64,000 nt of DNA from Paeniglutamicibacter gangotriensis Lz1y (GCF_000348945.1 NZ_AOCK01000006.1:62001-126000), one strand, 5' to 3'. Shown: positions 27,661-37,040, counted from the first letter of the stretch. The notes: a model not told the origin generated them from the sequence alone. Numbers and translations: made by a program.

Positions 27661-28400
27661 TGGCAGCACTTCCACCAACTCTGCTCCACGAAAAGGCCCT
27701 CGCCGCATACGGAGGACACCGCTTCATTGGTGCAGCCGATGAGGTAGGACGAGGGCCGCTGGCCGGCCCGGTATCGGTGGGCTACGTCGTGATCGACCCG
27801 AGCGCCGTAGAGGAACTGCCGCGGGTGCGCGATTCCAAACTGCTCAGTGACACGATCCGCCACGAACTGGTGCCGCTCATCAAATCCTGGGCGACTGCCT
27901 GGGGTGTGGGGCACGCCAGCGCCGCGGAAATCGACGCACTGGGCCTGGTTCCGGCCCTGCGTCTGGCCGGGCTGCGCGCCACCAGCGCCGCACACCGGAC
28001 CCAGATGGCCGACGCGGTGCTGCTCGATGGCAACCTCGACTGGCTCTCGTCCACCGTCCAACCCACGCTGCTTGAATCTGCGATGCCGGGATTCGGGGAC
28101 CCGCAGGACATCGACGGGTTGCAGATCCCGGTGCAGACCCTGATCAAGGGCGACCTGCTCGCGGTGTCCATCGCGGCGGCCTCGATCCTAGCCAAGGTCG
28201 AACGCGACGACCTCATGGATGGGTATGATCGCCAATACCCGGCGTACGGTTGGATGAAGAACAAAGGCTATGGCACCGCCGCACACCGCGCAGGCATCAT
28301 CGAGCATGGGGCGAGCGAGTACCACCGCAAGACCTGGCAGCTGATACCCAAGGCACCAGGGACCACCCGCAAGGCAAAGGGCGAAGGGAAAACACCATGA
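27660..28400 (+). CDS. rnhB: Ribonuclease HII
   Basis: The 246-residue enzyme removes RNA from RNA-DNA hybrids and single ribonucleotides from DNA. The catalytic DEVGRGPLAGPV box (Asp27, Glu28), RDSKLLSD, AVLLDGNLDWL and SIAAASILAKVERD are all present, as is YGWMKNKGYGTAAH near the end. It overlaps lepB by one base and the next gene by four bases. Confidence 0.95.
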   Translation: MAALPPTLLHEKALAAYGGHRFIGAADEVGRGPLAGPVSVGYVVIDPSAVEELPRVRDSKLLSDTIRHELVPLIKSWATAWGVGHASAAEIDALGLVPALRLAGLRATSAAHRTQMADAVLLDGNLDWLSSTVQPTLLESAMPGFGDPQDIDGLQIPVQTLIKGDLLAVSIAAASILAKVERDDLMDGYDRQYPAYGWMKNKGYGTAAHRAGIIEHGASEYHRKTWQLIPKAPGTTRKAKGEGKTP

Positions 28401-28717
28401 GCGCCGAAGACTTGGAAAATTACGAAGCGGAACTCGAACTGCAGCTCTACCGCGAGTACAAAGACGTGGCGAACCTCTTTAATTACGTGGTGGAAACCGA
28501 GCGACGATTTTACCTCGCCAACAACGTCGACCTCAAAACCCGCTCGGCCGATGGTGAGGTCTTCTTCGACCTCACGCTCACCGATGCTTGGGTCTGGGAC
28601 GTCTACCGCACCGGACGCTTCGTTCAATCGGTACGCATCGTCACCTTCAAGGACGTCAACATCGAGGAACTGAACCGCACCGAAGAGCTGACCATCCCCA
28701 AGGAGGGGCTGAACTAG
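28397..28717 (+). CDS. DUF2469 protein
   Basis: This 106-residue acidic protein, starting MSAEDLENYEAELELQLYRE, belongs to a family conserved in actinobacteria next to rnhB. Its function is not known. The ATG overlaps the rnhB stop (ATGA). A hairpin follows. Confidence 0.92.
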   Translation: MSAEDLENYEAELELQLYREYKDVANLFNYVVETERRFYLANNVDLKTRSADGEVFFDLTLTDAWVWDVYRTGRFVQSVRIVTFKDVNIEELNRTEELTIPKEGLN

Positions 28718-28746
28718 CGCCCCCGACTGATCGCTGATCGCAACTT

Positions 28747-28780
28747 GCTGCCCCGCACGCCCTTCGGTGTGCGGGGCAGC
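28747..28780. terminator. Hairpin after DUF2469
   Basis: GCTGCCCCGCAC (28747-28758) pairs with GTGCGGGGCAGC (28769-28780). There is no T-run, but position at the operon end suggests termination. Confidence 0.6.
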
Positions 28781-28967
28781 GTCATGCATGGTGGTATCCG
28801 GGCATCATTCCTACGGCAGGCTGCGCAGCGATATGCCCGCTCCTTGCCGGGCCGGGTTCGCCCAGACCTGCTGCTGGTCTGATATTCCGCTGTCGTCCGG
28901 GTGGAGCGGTCGGCAAAATTGTCACCTTCTGCTGGGAAAAAGTGCAACGCCCCTGACACTCCTATGG

Positions 28968-28992
28968 TGATACGACATCTAAGCTCGTATCA
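28968..28992 (+). promoter_or_regulatory. Palindromic operator before the RES toxin-antitoxin genes
   Basis: TGATACGA (28968-28975) and TCGTATCA (28985-28992) are perfect inverted arms separated by nine bases, ending seven bases before the antitoxin ATG. The site would cover the start of the message, as expected for antitoxin autoregulation. Confidence 0.7.
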
Positions 28993-28999
28993 TTGAATT

Positions 29000-29590
29000 A
29001 TGACGAGCATGGCATTTGAATCGCAAGTAGACCGGGCTTTGCGCCGTCGCGGCACCCCCATCAGCACTCAGGAATTTCTTGCGGTCCTTGAGGAGGTCTC
29101 GAGCATTGCGGTTGAACCACTCACCGCAGGCGAGCAGGACTTCTTGCTGCGAAATACTGATCTGACGGAGGCTGATCTCCCCCCAAGAAGCCTGGTTGCA
29201 ACCAACCTCAAGGTTCTTGCAGGTCAGGCCAGTTCACGAGCGCGACTTAGGGAAAATTCTCTCAGCACGGCTGAAGTTGCCTCGCTGATTGGTCGAGATC
29301 CAGCAAACGTGCGCCGTTCTCGGCTTGAGGGTGCCCTGTATTCGCTAGGCGACGGGGTCCCTGGCCAGAGCCTGAGGTTCCCTTCCTGGCAGTTCGTAGG
29401 TGGCGCGCCGTTGCCAGGGCTTCGGATGGTGATCCCTGCTTTTCCTACTCACTTTCACCCTTTGTCCATCGAGCGCTTCATGACCACTGCGAATGATGAT
29501 TTAGACGGCATGACACCGGTGGAATGGCTTGCCATGGATGGTGCACCAGATGCCGTGGCAAAGCTTGCCGATGAACTGGGTTACGAGTGA
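29000..29590 (+). CDS. Antitoxin-like DNA-binding protein of a RES module
   Basis: The 196-residue protein has a predicted helix-turn-helix at about 88-110 (LSTAEVASLIGRDPANVRRS) and a C-terminal segment (LSIERFMTTANDDLDGMTPV, EWLAMDGAPDAVAKLADELG) that resembles the toxin-binding MbcA/ParS (DUF2384-type) region found in antitoxins of RES toxins. It precedes the toxin gene with a four-base overlap, the usual order. It probably neutralises the RES protein and represses the operon through the palindrome just upstream. The family assignment is by motif resemblance only. Confidence 0.7.
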   Translation: MTSMAFESQVDRALRRRGTPISTQEFLAVLEEVSSIAVEPLTAGEQDFLLRNTDLTEADLPPRSLVATNLKVLAGQASSRARLRENSLSTAEVASLIGRDPANVRRSRLEGALYSLGDGVPGQSLRFPSWQFVGGAPLPGLRMVIPAFPTHFHPLSIERFMTTANDDLDGMTPVEWLAMDGAPDAVAKLADELGYE

Positions 29591-30231
29591 GCCCGAATCA
29601 CCCCAAGAATCCACTGAAACCAAAAGTACCGCTTCACGTAGAACCGAAGCACCTCATCACCTATGGCCAGGCGCTTTGGCGGATTCACACCACTGTCGGA
29701 GCGCACCCCACGGCCTGGGATGAGCTAAGGACCTACGGACCGATTTCCCGCTTCCGTTGGGATCCTCAACCTGCGCCCACGCAACTACACCTTGAGGCCG
29801 CCGTTTCTTATGCGGCCACGGGATTTGTCACGGCCTTCGCGGAGGTCTTTCAGCATGACCAAGCCATCACTCTTTCGGCTAGCCGCGCATTATCGGGCTG
29901 GTATCCCCGCCGGGCACTGACCTTGCTTGATCTGGTTAGTAGCGACTGGGCTGTGCATTACGGAGCATCAGCTTCGCTGCCTCAGGCGACAAGGAATATT
30001 TGTTGTAACTGGTCTAACAGCATCTGGGAGGAACTTAGTCGGGGATCAGATACCTTACTCGACGGTCTCTACGTGCCATCCACTACAGTCGGCGATCCCA
30101 TGGTTGTGCTGTTCCCGCGAGCCAGGGACGCGTTCCCCGCGACCCCCGATTTTTCGCGGTCGCTCAACCACGCCGCGGTAGCGGCCATGGCGATATCCGC
30201 TGCAGCTCGGCTTCGATGGGCAATCCGCTAG
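29587..30231 (+). CDS. RES-domain toxin (NAD+ phosphorylase/ADP-ribosyltransferase type)
   Basis: The 214-residue protein keeps the three residues that name the RES family: Arg in LWRIH or SRFRWDP (Arg32 and Arg55), Glu in GFVTAFAEVFQ (Glu86), and Ser in LDGLYVPSTTVGDPMVVLF (Ser165). Known members, such as MbcT, degrade NAD+ or ADP-ribosylate a metabolic enzyme and stop growth. The GTG start overlaps the antitoxin stop (GTGA), so translation is coupled. The gene appears intact, while the DNA immediately downstream is decayed. Confidence 0.8.
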   Translation: MSPNHPKNPLKPKVPLHVEPKHLITYGQALWRIHTTVGAHPTAWDELRTYGPISRFRWDPQPAPTQLHLEAAVSYAATGFVTAFAEVFQHDQAITLSASRALSGWYPRRALTLLDLVSSDWAVHYGASASLPQATRNICCNWSNSIWEELSRGSDTLLDGLYVPSTTVGDPMVVLFPRARDAFPATPDFSRSLNHAAVAAMAISAAARLRWAIR

Positions 30232-30317
30232 AGAAGCACCCCGGACTTCCTGCGACTTGCTGAAAAGGTTCGGACCAACACAAGGCCGGGCAGGATCTAC
30301 GCCGACATCGCCGTGGA

Positions 30318-30901
30318 CGACGTCGTGACAGGGGAACCGCGGCGTGGGCGATCGGGGCCATCGATACGTCCTGCGCTGAATGGACGAGCCTCATGCAGTA
30401 GGCTGCGGGGCCGGCGAACGTCACTCTGAACCCGCACACTTGCTCGGCGGCCACGATCGACGGTTTTGATCAGGTACAGAAGAAAGTCGTCGAGGAGGCT
30501 GGACTCGTTGACGAGTCGTCGAACAAGAGCTTCATCACCCTGAGGGCGACAGCTACACATTGGAGGAATCCTGCCGGCGTCAGGCTGGCGGTGCGGCGCT
30601 GAAGCCACCCTGCAGCTCGGTCCCAGTGCTCGATGCGGAGGCAGCCGCGGACGGGCCGTCCTCGAGCGCCCGAACCGTGGTGGTTGAACGCATGGACATC
30701 AAGCCCGGGCTGTACCGTTCCACCCTGGCGAACCTGGACAAATCGGAACGCTTCAACCTCTCCAAGCCCTTGGCGGACCAGAATTACAACCGCAAGCTCG
30801 TTACCGACAGGGACGGCAAACGATCTTGGGCCTACGTGGGTGCCTCCAAGATCAGTAACTACCTGGTCAAAAACGGAATCCGCGTCATCTGCGGCGACTA
30901 A
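30318..30901 (+). pseudogene. Decayed gene(s) downstream of the RES module
   Basis: One frame reads AWAIGAIDTSCAEWTSLM, hits a TAG, then continues VTLNPHTCSAATIDGFDQVQ and KKVVEEAGLVDESSNKSFIT until about 30600. A neighbouring frame then gives MDIKPGLYRSTLANLDKSER to SWAYVGASKISNYLVKNGIR and stops at 30899-30901. The piece VQKKVVEEAGLVDE parallels VQKKVGEKAGLIDE of the next pseudogene, so a family of related secreted proteins was probably present twice. The function is unknown. Confidence 0.5.
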
Positions 30902-30917
30902 GCATGAGACCGCAGAC

Positions 30918-31580
30918 ACGGACCCTTACCTGTTGGGCCGTGGACTGGGGATTACAACAACGACTACCGGGTGCTCGGGTGCAGCGGATCCCTTCCCTCC
31001 GCCGGTCTCCACCGCCAAACAAACGGTGCAAAGCCAGGCATCCGACACGGGCCCGGCCCCGGAAGTCGTACCCGCCGACGCGAGCACCGGGACCACGGTG
31101 AAGACCGATGCGCACAAAAACGTGCAGAAAAAGGTCGGGGAGAAGGCTGGCCTGATCGATGAGAAGACCAAAGAGAACTACTTCACCATCGAAGTCACCA
31201 ACGCCACCTTGGCCTCCGAATGCACCCCTCGGGTCGGCTCGGCACCACTAGCTCCCACGCGCAGCATCTTTCTCATCCTCGACATCAACGCCACCCTGGC
31301 CGCCGATGTCGCCGACAAGGTCGGCGGGGACCCGGAAGAGTCGTACATGCCGCTGGTCGCCGAAACCTTCTCCGTGGCCACCGAGCAGGGGACACCTGAC
31401 CGCAATGTCACCTCGGAAACCGCGTGGGGCTGCTTCGACGATTCGGTGCTCCTGCCACCGGTGGTGAACCCGGGTCAGACCGTGACGGGCAAGCTGGTCC
31501 TCGCTGTGGAAGTCACCCAGGGTCGCGTCGCCTACGACCCCCAGGAGAACGGCGGCTGGTCCTGGCCTTACGGGGACTAG
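30918..31580 (+). pseudogene. 5'-truncated secreted lipoprotein of unknown function
   Basis: An open frame ending at 31578-31580 contains what looks like the end of a lipoprotein signal (GLGITTTTTGCSGAADPF) but no start codon or full signal peptide in front. The rest is a beta-rich domain (NYFTIEVTNATLASECTPRV, ETAWGCFDDSVLLPPVVNPG, QTVTGKLVLAVEVTQGRVAY) like small secreted Ig-fold proteins of actinobacteria. The missing 5' part and the neighbouring fragments argue for a pseudogene. An alternative start codon cannot be excluded. Confidence 0.5.
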
Positions 31581-31680
31581 GACCAGCCTGCGGCGTGGGA
31601 GTGGCGCCCTGTCACGCTTATCCACATGCCTGCCGGATGCCGGCCCCGCGAGGCCCGCTGACCCTGCATTCTTGGAAGTA

Positions 31681-31720
31681 GCACCCGCGTGTCATGCCGA
31701 TCGGCGTGGCACGCGGGTGC
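31681..31720. other. 40-base near-perfect palindrome upstream of yraN
   Basis: Two 20-base arms meet at 31700/31701, beginning GCACCCGCGTG and ending CACGCGGGTGC. Only two positions deviate, and both give G-U pairs in RNA. No T-run follows. It could be a terminator for the decayed region, an operator, or a leader hairpin of the competence cluster; its right arm ends about nine bases before the yraN ribosome binding site. Confidence 0.6.
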
Positions 31721-31741
31721 GGTCGACCAAGGAGTGTGTGC

Positions 31742-32101
31742 ATGAACCACAACCAAGAACTCGGTGCCGCCGGCGAGGAGCTGGCAGCAAACTACCTGCT
31801 CGACGCCGGCTATGCGGTGCTGGAACGCAATTGGCGATGCAACCTCGGGGAGCTGGACATTGTGGCCGAAACCAACGGGCAGATCATCGGCGTGGAGGTC
31901 AAGACTCGCAGCTCCCTGGGCTTCGGACACCCGGCCGAGGCGGTGAACCCCGCCAAGCTGCGCAGGCTCTCGCTGCTGGTTCGGCGCTGGTGCGTGACGC
32001 ACCGACGCAATCCACACACCGTGCGCGTGGATGTGCTGGCCATCCTGATGCCCCCGGGGCGCGAACCACGCATCGAACACCTCATCGGAGTCGAATCATG
32101 A
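31742..32101 (+). CDS. YraN family (UPF0102) endonuclease-fold protein
   Basis: The 119-residue protein shows the family core: GAAGEELAANYLLDAGYAVL, NLGELDIVAE and VEVKTRSS, a PD-(D/E)xK nuclease-like pattern (E-x-x...GELDIV...EVK). The family resembles Holliday-junction-resolvase folds; its role is not defined. AAGGAG lies eight bases before the ATG. Its stop overlaps the comM start (ATGA). Confidence 0.9.
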   Translation: MNHNQELGAAGEELAANYLLDAGYAVLERNWRCNLGELDIVAETNGQIIGVEVKTRSSLGFGHPAEAVNPAKLRRLSLLVRRWCVTHRRNPHTVRVDVLAILMPPGREPRIEHLIGVES

Positions 32102-33651
32102 GCCTGGCCCGGACCCTGGGGATCGGCCTGACGGGACTTGCCGGACAGCTGATCGAGATCGAGGCCGACGTGGGCAACGGCATCCCCGCGTTCATCCTGC
32201 TGGGCTTGCCCGACGCGGCGCTAAACGAATCACGCGAACGCATCCGCTCGGCGGCCCGGAATTCCGGCATCCCACTGCCCAACCGCCGGCTGACCCTGAA
32301 CCTGAGCCCGGCCACCCTGCACAAGCGCGGATCCGGGTTCGACCTCGCCCTCGTCGTGGCGGCGCTGGCCGCAGACAGGTCCATCAGCCCGCCCGCCCAT
32401 GTCGTCTATCTGGCCGAGCTGGGCCTGGATGGATCACTGCGCCCGGTTCCCGGGGTTCTTCCGGCAGTACTGGCGGCGGTCAGGGCCGGGGTCCGGGACG
32501 TGGTGGTGGCCGAGGCCAATCGTGCGGAGGCCGAACTCGTGGCAGGGGCCAGGGTCAGGGCCTACGCGCATTTATCGCAGGTCCTGGGTGATTGCGGTGC
32601 CGACCCATTAGTGCTGCGCTACAGAGCGCGGCACGACTCTCCGGCGCGCCGGGACCCCGCTGGGCCCGGAGGGCAGACACCGGGATCCCTGGACCTCACA
32701 GACATCGTGGGGCAGGCTCAGGGGCGCTACGCCCTAGAGGTAGCAGCCGCTGGTGGGCACCACCTCCTGTTCAGCGGTCCTCCAGGGGCGGGTAAGACGA
32801 TGCTGGCCCAGCGACTGCCTGGATTGCTGCCAGATCTGGATGATGCCCAAGCAATTGAAACCACCGCCGTGCACTCGCTGGCCGGCGGCGGGAACCCGAT
32901 CTCTGCGCTGGTGCGCCGACCGCCTTTTGAAGCCCCGCACCACTCGGCCTCCATGGTCGCGCTGATCGGTGGAGGCAGCGGCATCCCGCGCCCCGGTGCC
33001 GCCTCCAGGGCACACCGGGGCGTGCTGTTTCTGGATGAGGCGCCAGAGTTCTCCGCCTCGGCGCTGGACGCGTTGCGCCAGCCACTGGAGTCCGGAGTGC
33101 TGACGCTGCACCGGGCGGCGGGCACCGCCAGCTACCCGGCCCGCTTTCAACTGTTGCTGGCCGCCAACCCGTGTCCGTGCGGGCGCAACCTGGGCAAGGG
33201 CACCGAATGCACCTGCACGCCCATGGCACGCCGGCGCTACCTCGCCCGGCTCTCGGGCCCGCTGCTGGACCGGATCGACATGCAACTTTTTGTCCCACAG
33301 CTTTCCTCCCGGGAACTTGCCAGCCGCGGCAGCGGAGAGTCCTCGGCGGTGGTTGCCGCCAGGGTGGCCGAGGCCCGCGTGCAGGCCCGTGACAGGCTCA
33401 AGCGCTGGGGGATTTGCACCAACTCAGAGGTTCCTGGATCGTTGTTGCGCAACGATCTGCGTTTGGTCTCAGCCACCTTGGCCGGGCTCAACAGGGCAGG
33501 GGAAGCGTTGCGGCTCAGCGCCCGCGGCCATGACCGGGTGCTACGCATTGCGTGGACGATCGCGGACTTGAACTCCCATGCATGTCCCACCGCCGAGGAT
33601 GTGGATGTGGCGATCCAGCTGCGCCAACACGGCAAAGGGGACGTTGGCTAG
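32098..33651 (+). CDS. comM: YifB/ComM family Mg-chelatase-like ATPase
   Basis: The 517-residue protein has an N-terminal Lon-like domain (about 1-165, GLPDAALNESRERIRSA), an AAA+ ATPase with Walker A GPPGAGKT (227-234) and Walker B LFLDEAPEF, a Cys cluster (NPCPCGRNLGKGTECTC) and a C-terminal Mg-chelatase-type domain. In naturally transformable bacteria ComM is a helicase that extends branch migration during integration of incoming DNA. It overlaps yraN. dprA, its usual next neighbour, lies 4.7 kb further on, beyond an inserted transporter operon. Confidence 0.92.
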   Translation: MSLARTLGIGLTGLAGQLIEIEADVGNGIPAFILLGLPDAALNESRERIRSAARNSGIPLPNRRLTLNLSPATLHKRGSGFDLALVVAALAADRSISPPAHVVYLAELGLDGSLRPVPGVLPAVLAAVRAGVRDVVVAEANRAEAELVAGARVRAYAHLSQVLGDCGADPLVLRYRARHDSPARRDPAGPGGQTPGSLDLTDIVGQAQGRYALEVAAAGGHHLLFSGPPGAGKTMLAQRLPGLLPDLDDAQAIETTAVHSLAGGGNPISALVRRPPFEAPHHSASMVALIGGGSGIPRPGAASRAHRGVLFLDEAPEFSASALDALRQPLESGVLTLHRAAGTASYPARFQLLLAANPCPCGRNLGKGTECTCTPMARRRYLARLSGPLLDRIDMQLFVPQLSSRELASRGSGESSAVVAARVAEARVQARDRLKRWGICTNSEVPGSLLRNDLRLVSATLAGLNRAGEALRLSARGHDRVLRIAWTIADLNSHACPTAEDVDVAIQLRQHGKGDVG

Positions 33652-34046
33652 ATTTTGATGTTCACTTTCGTATATCTGGGGGAGCGGCGATCCGAAGTGT
33701 TCAGAGATACTCACGTGTCCCTGCTGCGGGTCAAGGGTGGCGGGACCACTGTGAGGTACCGCAGGTAGGCTGCTACTGGAAAGCGTCCGACCCTTGCCTC
33801 TTGGCTTGCCAGACACCCGCGGTCCACGATGCACATCATGCCGCCGTCGTCTTCAATAATCAACTTGTCGAGTTACCCAAACTGCGGATCCTCTTGGCCG
33901 AGCTCCCCGAAACAGAAGGAACAGGAATTTGTCCTGCGCATTGACCGGTAGGTCCGCTATCGCTCGGCAACCGGCACCAGCCCGGGATGCATTCACCATC
34001 GGATGATGCCTGCGTCATAGTCGCACGGGTGTGGCAAGTCTGCAGA
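33652..34046. other. Junction region between comM and the inserted transporter block
   Basis: About 395 bases with no gene I can support. Several frames look weakly coding for 30-40 residues, such as one ending KEQEFVLRIDR near 33940, which could be a gene remnant, but none has a start and family match. No hairpin with a T-run was seen directly after comM. Confidence 0.35.
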
Positions 34047-34409
34047 TCAGCCCACCTGCAGTACGAAGGAGAGCATGATATTTCCGGCGACGAGCAGCGC
34101 CAAAACGATCAGGCCCACCACAGGAACCGGTCGAAGACGCAGTGGCTCGTAGGCAATGGCGGCCACTTGGCGGTGGAAGATGTTGGCCATCGGGGCGAAG
34201 ACGAGGATCACAGCCCCAGCAGCCATGACGGCAATCTGTTCCCCAGGTGAAATGTCCATGGGCGTGATGGCTAGGTAAAGGAAACTCAACAGGACCGAAG
34301 CGATCATGCCGTACAACCACACGAACAACGACATGGTATTCCGGTCCGCCTGAGAAGCTCCCGCGTGTCGTGCAAGATGCGGAGCGAAAGCACGCGCATT
34401 GGCAAACAT
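34047..34409 (-). CDS. Small integral membrane protein of unknown function
   Basis: The 120-residue frame has three clear hydrophobic segments (about 26-46, 60-77 and 96-117: WLYGMIASVLLSFLYLAI, IAVMAAGAVILVFAP, VVGLIVLALLVAGNIMLSF). It follows the osmoprotectant transporter genes on the same strand after a 44-base gap, so it may be their last gene. The start at 34409 is uncertain; MSLFVWLYG at 34334 is an alternative. No family recognised. Confidence 0.55.
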   Translation of the reverse strand: MFANARAFAPHLARHAGASQADRNTMSLFVWLYGMIASVLLSFLYLAITPMDISPGEQIAVMAAGAVILVFAPMANIFHRQVAAIAYEPLRLRPVPVVGLIVLALLVAGNIMLSFVLQVG

Positions 34410-34453
34410 AAACCTGACCCGGCGCTCGCCGGATGAGGGCTGCGCGCCGGGTC

Positions 34454-35116
34454 CTACCGGGCGATCGCGAGCCGTGCAGGGGAGAAGACCTTGACCAGTA
34501 CGGCCAACAGGCCGTCGAGGACCAAGGCCAGTCCGGTGACCAAAACCGCGCCGACCAGCACCTGCCCGTAGTCGTAGACGGCCAGTCCGTCGAAGATGTA
34601 GCGACCCAGCCCGCCCAGGTTTACGTAGGCGGCGATGGTGGCGGTGGCGATCACCTGCAAGATGGCCCCGCGCAGTCCGCCCAGTATCAGTGGGAGCGCC
34701 AACGGCAATTCGACCTGCAGGATGATGCGTGAGTCTTTCATGCCGATGGCCCGGGCGGCGTCCACCACCTCGGGGTCAACATTGGCTACCCCCGCATAGA
34801 CCCCGGCCAGGATCGGCGGGATGGCGATCAACACCAACGCCGCCAAGGGCGGCAACAGGCCGATGCCCATCAGGAGCACCAGCAGCGTCATGATGCCCAG
34901 CGAGGGCAGCGCGCGCAGCACGTTAGAGGCGGAGACCAAAAAGACCTTGCCCACCCCGGTGTGTCCGATGAAGACACCCAGCGGGAAGGCGATGATGAGC
35001 GCTGCGACCACTGCCAGGAATGAGTACCAGAGATGTTCGCCCAACCGTGCCGGGATCCCGGTATCGCCTGCCCAATTCGCGGCATCGGCGAAGTAGGAGA
35101 GCATGTCGTTGATCAT
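34454..35116 (-). CDS. Osmoprotectant (glycine betaine/choline) ABC permease
   Basis: The 220-residue membrane protein belongs to the OpuC/ProW permease type: five to six helices and the cytoplasmic EAA-like loop DPEVVDAARAIGMKDSRIIL followed by LPLALPLILGGLRGAILQVI and NLGGLGRYIFDGLA. It pairs with the permease encoded just upstream, overlapping by four bases. The operon order is binding protein, ATPase, permease, permease. Confidence 0.88.
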   Translation of the reverse strand: MINDMLSYFADAANWAGDTGIPARLGEHLWYSFLAVVAALIIAFPLGVFIGHTGVGKVFLVSASNVLRALPSLGIMTLLVLLMGIGLLPPLAALVLIAIPPILAGVYAGVANVDPEVVDAARAIGMKDSRIILQVELPLALPLILGGLRGAILQVIATATIAAYVNLGGLGRYIFDGLAVYDYGQVLVGAVLVTGLALVLDGLLAVLVKVFSPARLAIAR

Positions 35117-35838
35117 GAGCCCACCGCCCCGGGTGCCTGCATGGCAGCGGAGGCACCGTTGCCCGAGCCGTTACGCATGGCGCGCGCCCCCGATTCCGAG
35201 CCGTTGCGCTGGCGCAGCCACGGGGTCAACAGGTGGGCTGAAACGGCGATGACCCGGTCGAAGACCAGGGCAAGGATGAGGATCATGATGATGCCCGCGA
35301 GAATCTGATCCGGGTAGTTGCGTTGGTATCCGGAGGTGAAGAGCTGACCCAGGCCGCCCACGCCGATCACCGCGCCGACCGACACCAACGACACGTTCGT
35401 CACCACCGCGACCCGAGTGCCGGCGGCCAGCGGGGCCAGAGCCAGCGGCAGGTCCACGAACAGGCGGCGGCGTGCCGGTGAATAGCCCAGAGCCTCGGCC
35501 GCGTTGAGCACTTCGGGGGCCACCGCGTCCAAGGCGTCAAAGACCGTGCGCACCAGCAGCGAGGCCGAGTACAGGGCCAGAGCGATCACCACATTGAGCG
35601 GGTCAAGGACCTGGGTGCCGATCAACGAGGGGATCACCACGAACAAAGCGAGTGAGGGGATGGTAAAGACCGCGCTGGCCACCGCGGTGATGATGGCCCG
35701 AGCCCGTGGGCGGTTGCCGAAGACCAGGCCCAACCCCAACGCCACCACGAGACCGGCGAGGGTGGGAACCAACGAAAGGTACAAGTGGTCGAGTGTCAGC
35801 GACCAGGTTTGTGCGGGGTTTTCCAGTAGCCACTTCAT
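35113..35838 (-). CDS. Osmoprotectant (glycine betaine/choline) ABC permease
   Basis: The 241-residue permease starts at ATG 35838, which overlaps the ATPase stop (ATGA); a longer open frame upstream lies inside the ATPase gene. It carries the loop APEVLNAAEALGYSPARRRL and VGAVIGVGGLGQLFTSGYQR, parallel to its partner. A C-terminal tail rich in Gly, Asn, Ser and Ala (about 35 residues) is unusual and probably unstructured. Confidence 0.88.
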   Translation of the reverse strand: MKWLLENPAQTWSLTLDHLYLSLVPTLAGLVVALGLGLVFGNRPRARAIITAVASAVFTIPSLALFVVIPSLIGTQVLDPLNVVIALALYSASLLVRTVFDALDAVAPEVLNAAEALGYSPARRRLFVDLPLALAPLAAGTRVAVVTNVSLVSVGAVIGVGGLGQLFTSGYQRNYPDQILAGIIMILILALVFDRVIAVSAHLLTPWLRQRNGSESGARAMRNGSGNGASAAMQAPGAVGS

Positions 35839-36899
35839 GCGCGGCTCCGCACGCCGTGGCGCAGGTACGGCGCCAGATCCTCCAGGCCCACGTAGGAGCG
35901 CGGGACATCGTTCTCGTCCATCAGCAGCACCAGCGAGCACGGCGAGGCTAGTACTGCGTCCAGGGCCGAGCGCACCGAGTCGCCGCGGTGCAACACCGCA
36001 GCTCCGGTTTCCTCGCCGTCGGGTCCGCGCCACGTCGCCGTGCGCAACGCCATGTCGAGCTCCAACAGCCAGCCCGGTGCGCCGACGCCCAGCGGGATCA
36101 AACCGTCTGAGCCCGGAGAGCCAAGCGACGTGGCGTCCACGTCTTTCAGTGTGGCGAAGGACAAAGTGCGAAATCCGCGGTCCTTGGCCACCAGGGAGTT
36201 GACGAAGGAGTTGGCAGGCCGGGTGAGGATCTGCAGCGGGGTGTCATATTGCTGCAGCTGCCCGCCCGGGGCCATCACCGCGATCTTGTCGCCCAAACCC
36301 AACGCCTCATCGATATCGTGCGTGACCATCACGATGGTCTTCTTGATCTCCGCCTGCAGGTGGCGAACCTCGGCCTGGAGTTCCTCGCGCACGATCGGAT
36401 CCACCGCGGAGAATGGCTCGTCCATGAGCAGGATCGGCGGGTCGGCGGCCAAAGCACGGGCCACTCCGACGCGCTGCTGCTGCCCACCGGAAAGCTGGGC
36501 CGGATAACGGTTTGCCAGCGCGGCATCCAGCCCCACCCGCTCGAGCGCCTCATGAGCCTTGGCCCGGGCCTGGGACTTGCTCAGTCCCAGCAGGCGCTGG
36601 ACCGTGGCGACATTGTCCAGCACCGTGCGGTGCGGAAAGAGACCGGCATTCTGCAGCACGTAGCCGATCCCCAGACGCAGGGTGACGGCACGGATCTCGG
36701 CGATGTCCTGCCCGTCGATCAGCACCCGTCCCGCGGTGGGTGCCACCATGCGATTGATCATCCGCATCGAGGTGGTCTTGCCGCAACCGCTGGGACCCAC
36801 CAACACGGTGAAGGACCCGGTAGGGATTTCTAGGTCAAGGTCGGTCACCGCCTTGGTTCCGTCAGGAAAGGTTTTAGACACTGATTCAAAGGTGATCAT
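35835..36899 (-). CDS. Osmoprotectant ABC transporter ATPase (OpuCA/ProV type)
   Basis: The 354-residue ATPase begins [20 protein letters not shown] and has Walker [18 protein letters not shown], the Q-loop region, the signature [15 protein letters not shown], Walker [14 protein letters not shown] and the H-loop [18 protein letters not shown]. The C-terminal 100 residues resemble a CBS pair (for example [20 protein letters not shown]), by which OpuCA-type proteins sense ionic strength. It energises uptake of quaternary amines. Confidence 0.9.
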   Translation of the reverse strand: MITFESVSKTFPDGTKAVTDLDLEIPTGSFTVLVGPSGCGKTTSMRMINRMVAPTAGRVLIDGQDIAEIRAVTLRLGIGYVLQNAGLFPHRTVLDNVATVQRLLGLSKSQARAKAHEALERVGLDAALANRYPAQLSGGQQQRVGVARALAADPPILLMDEPFSAVDPIVREELQAEVRHLQAEIKKTIVMVTHDIDEALGLGDKIAVMAPGGQLQQYDTPLQILTRPANSFVNSLVAKDRGFRTLSFATLKDVDATSLGSPGSDGLIPLGVGAPGWLLELDMALRTATWRGPDGEETGAAVLHRGDSVRSALDAVLASPCSLVLLMDENDVPRSYVGLEDLAPYLRHGVRSRA

Positions 36900-37040
36900 T
36901 GTGGTTCCTGGGGATCCTGTTCATCACGGGCTGGGCAAAAGTTGTGGCAGAAAATGCCGGTTGCGCACCGGCGGGCAAGCCCGCCACCCCAGAATCGAAC
37001 ATGCGTTCTAATATGATTGATTCGGGGGCGGAATCCCGGG

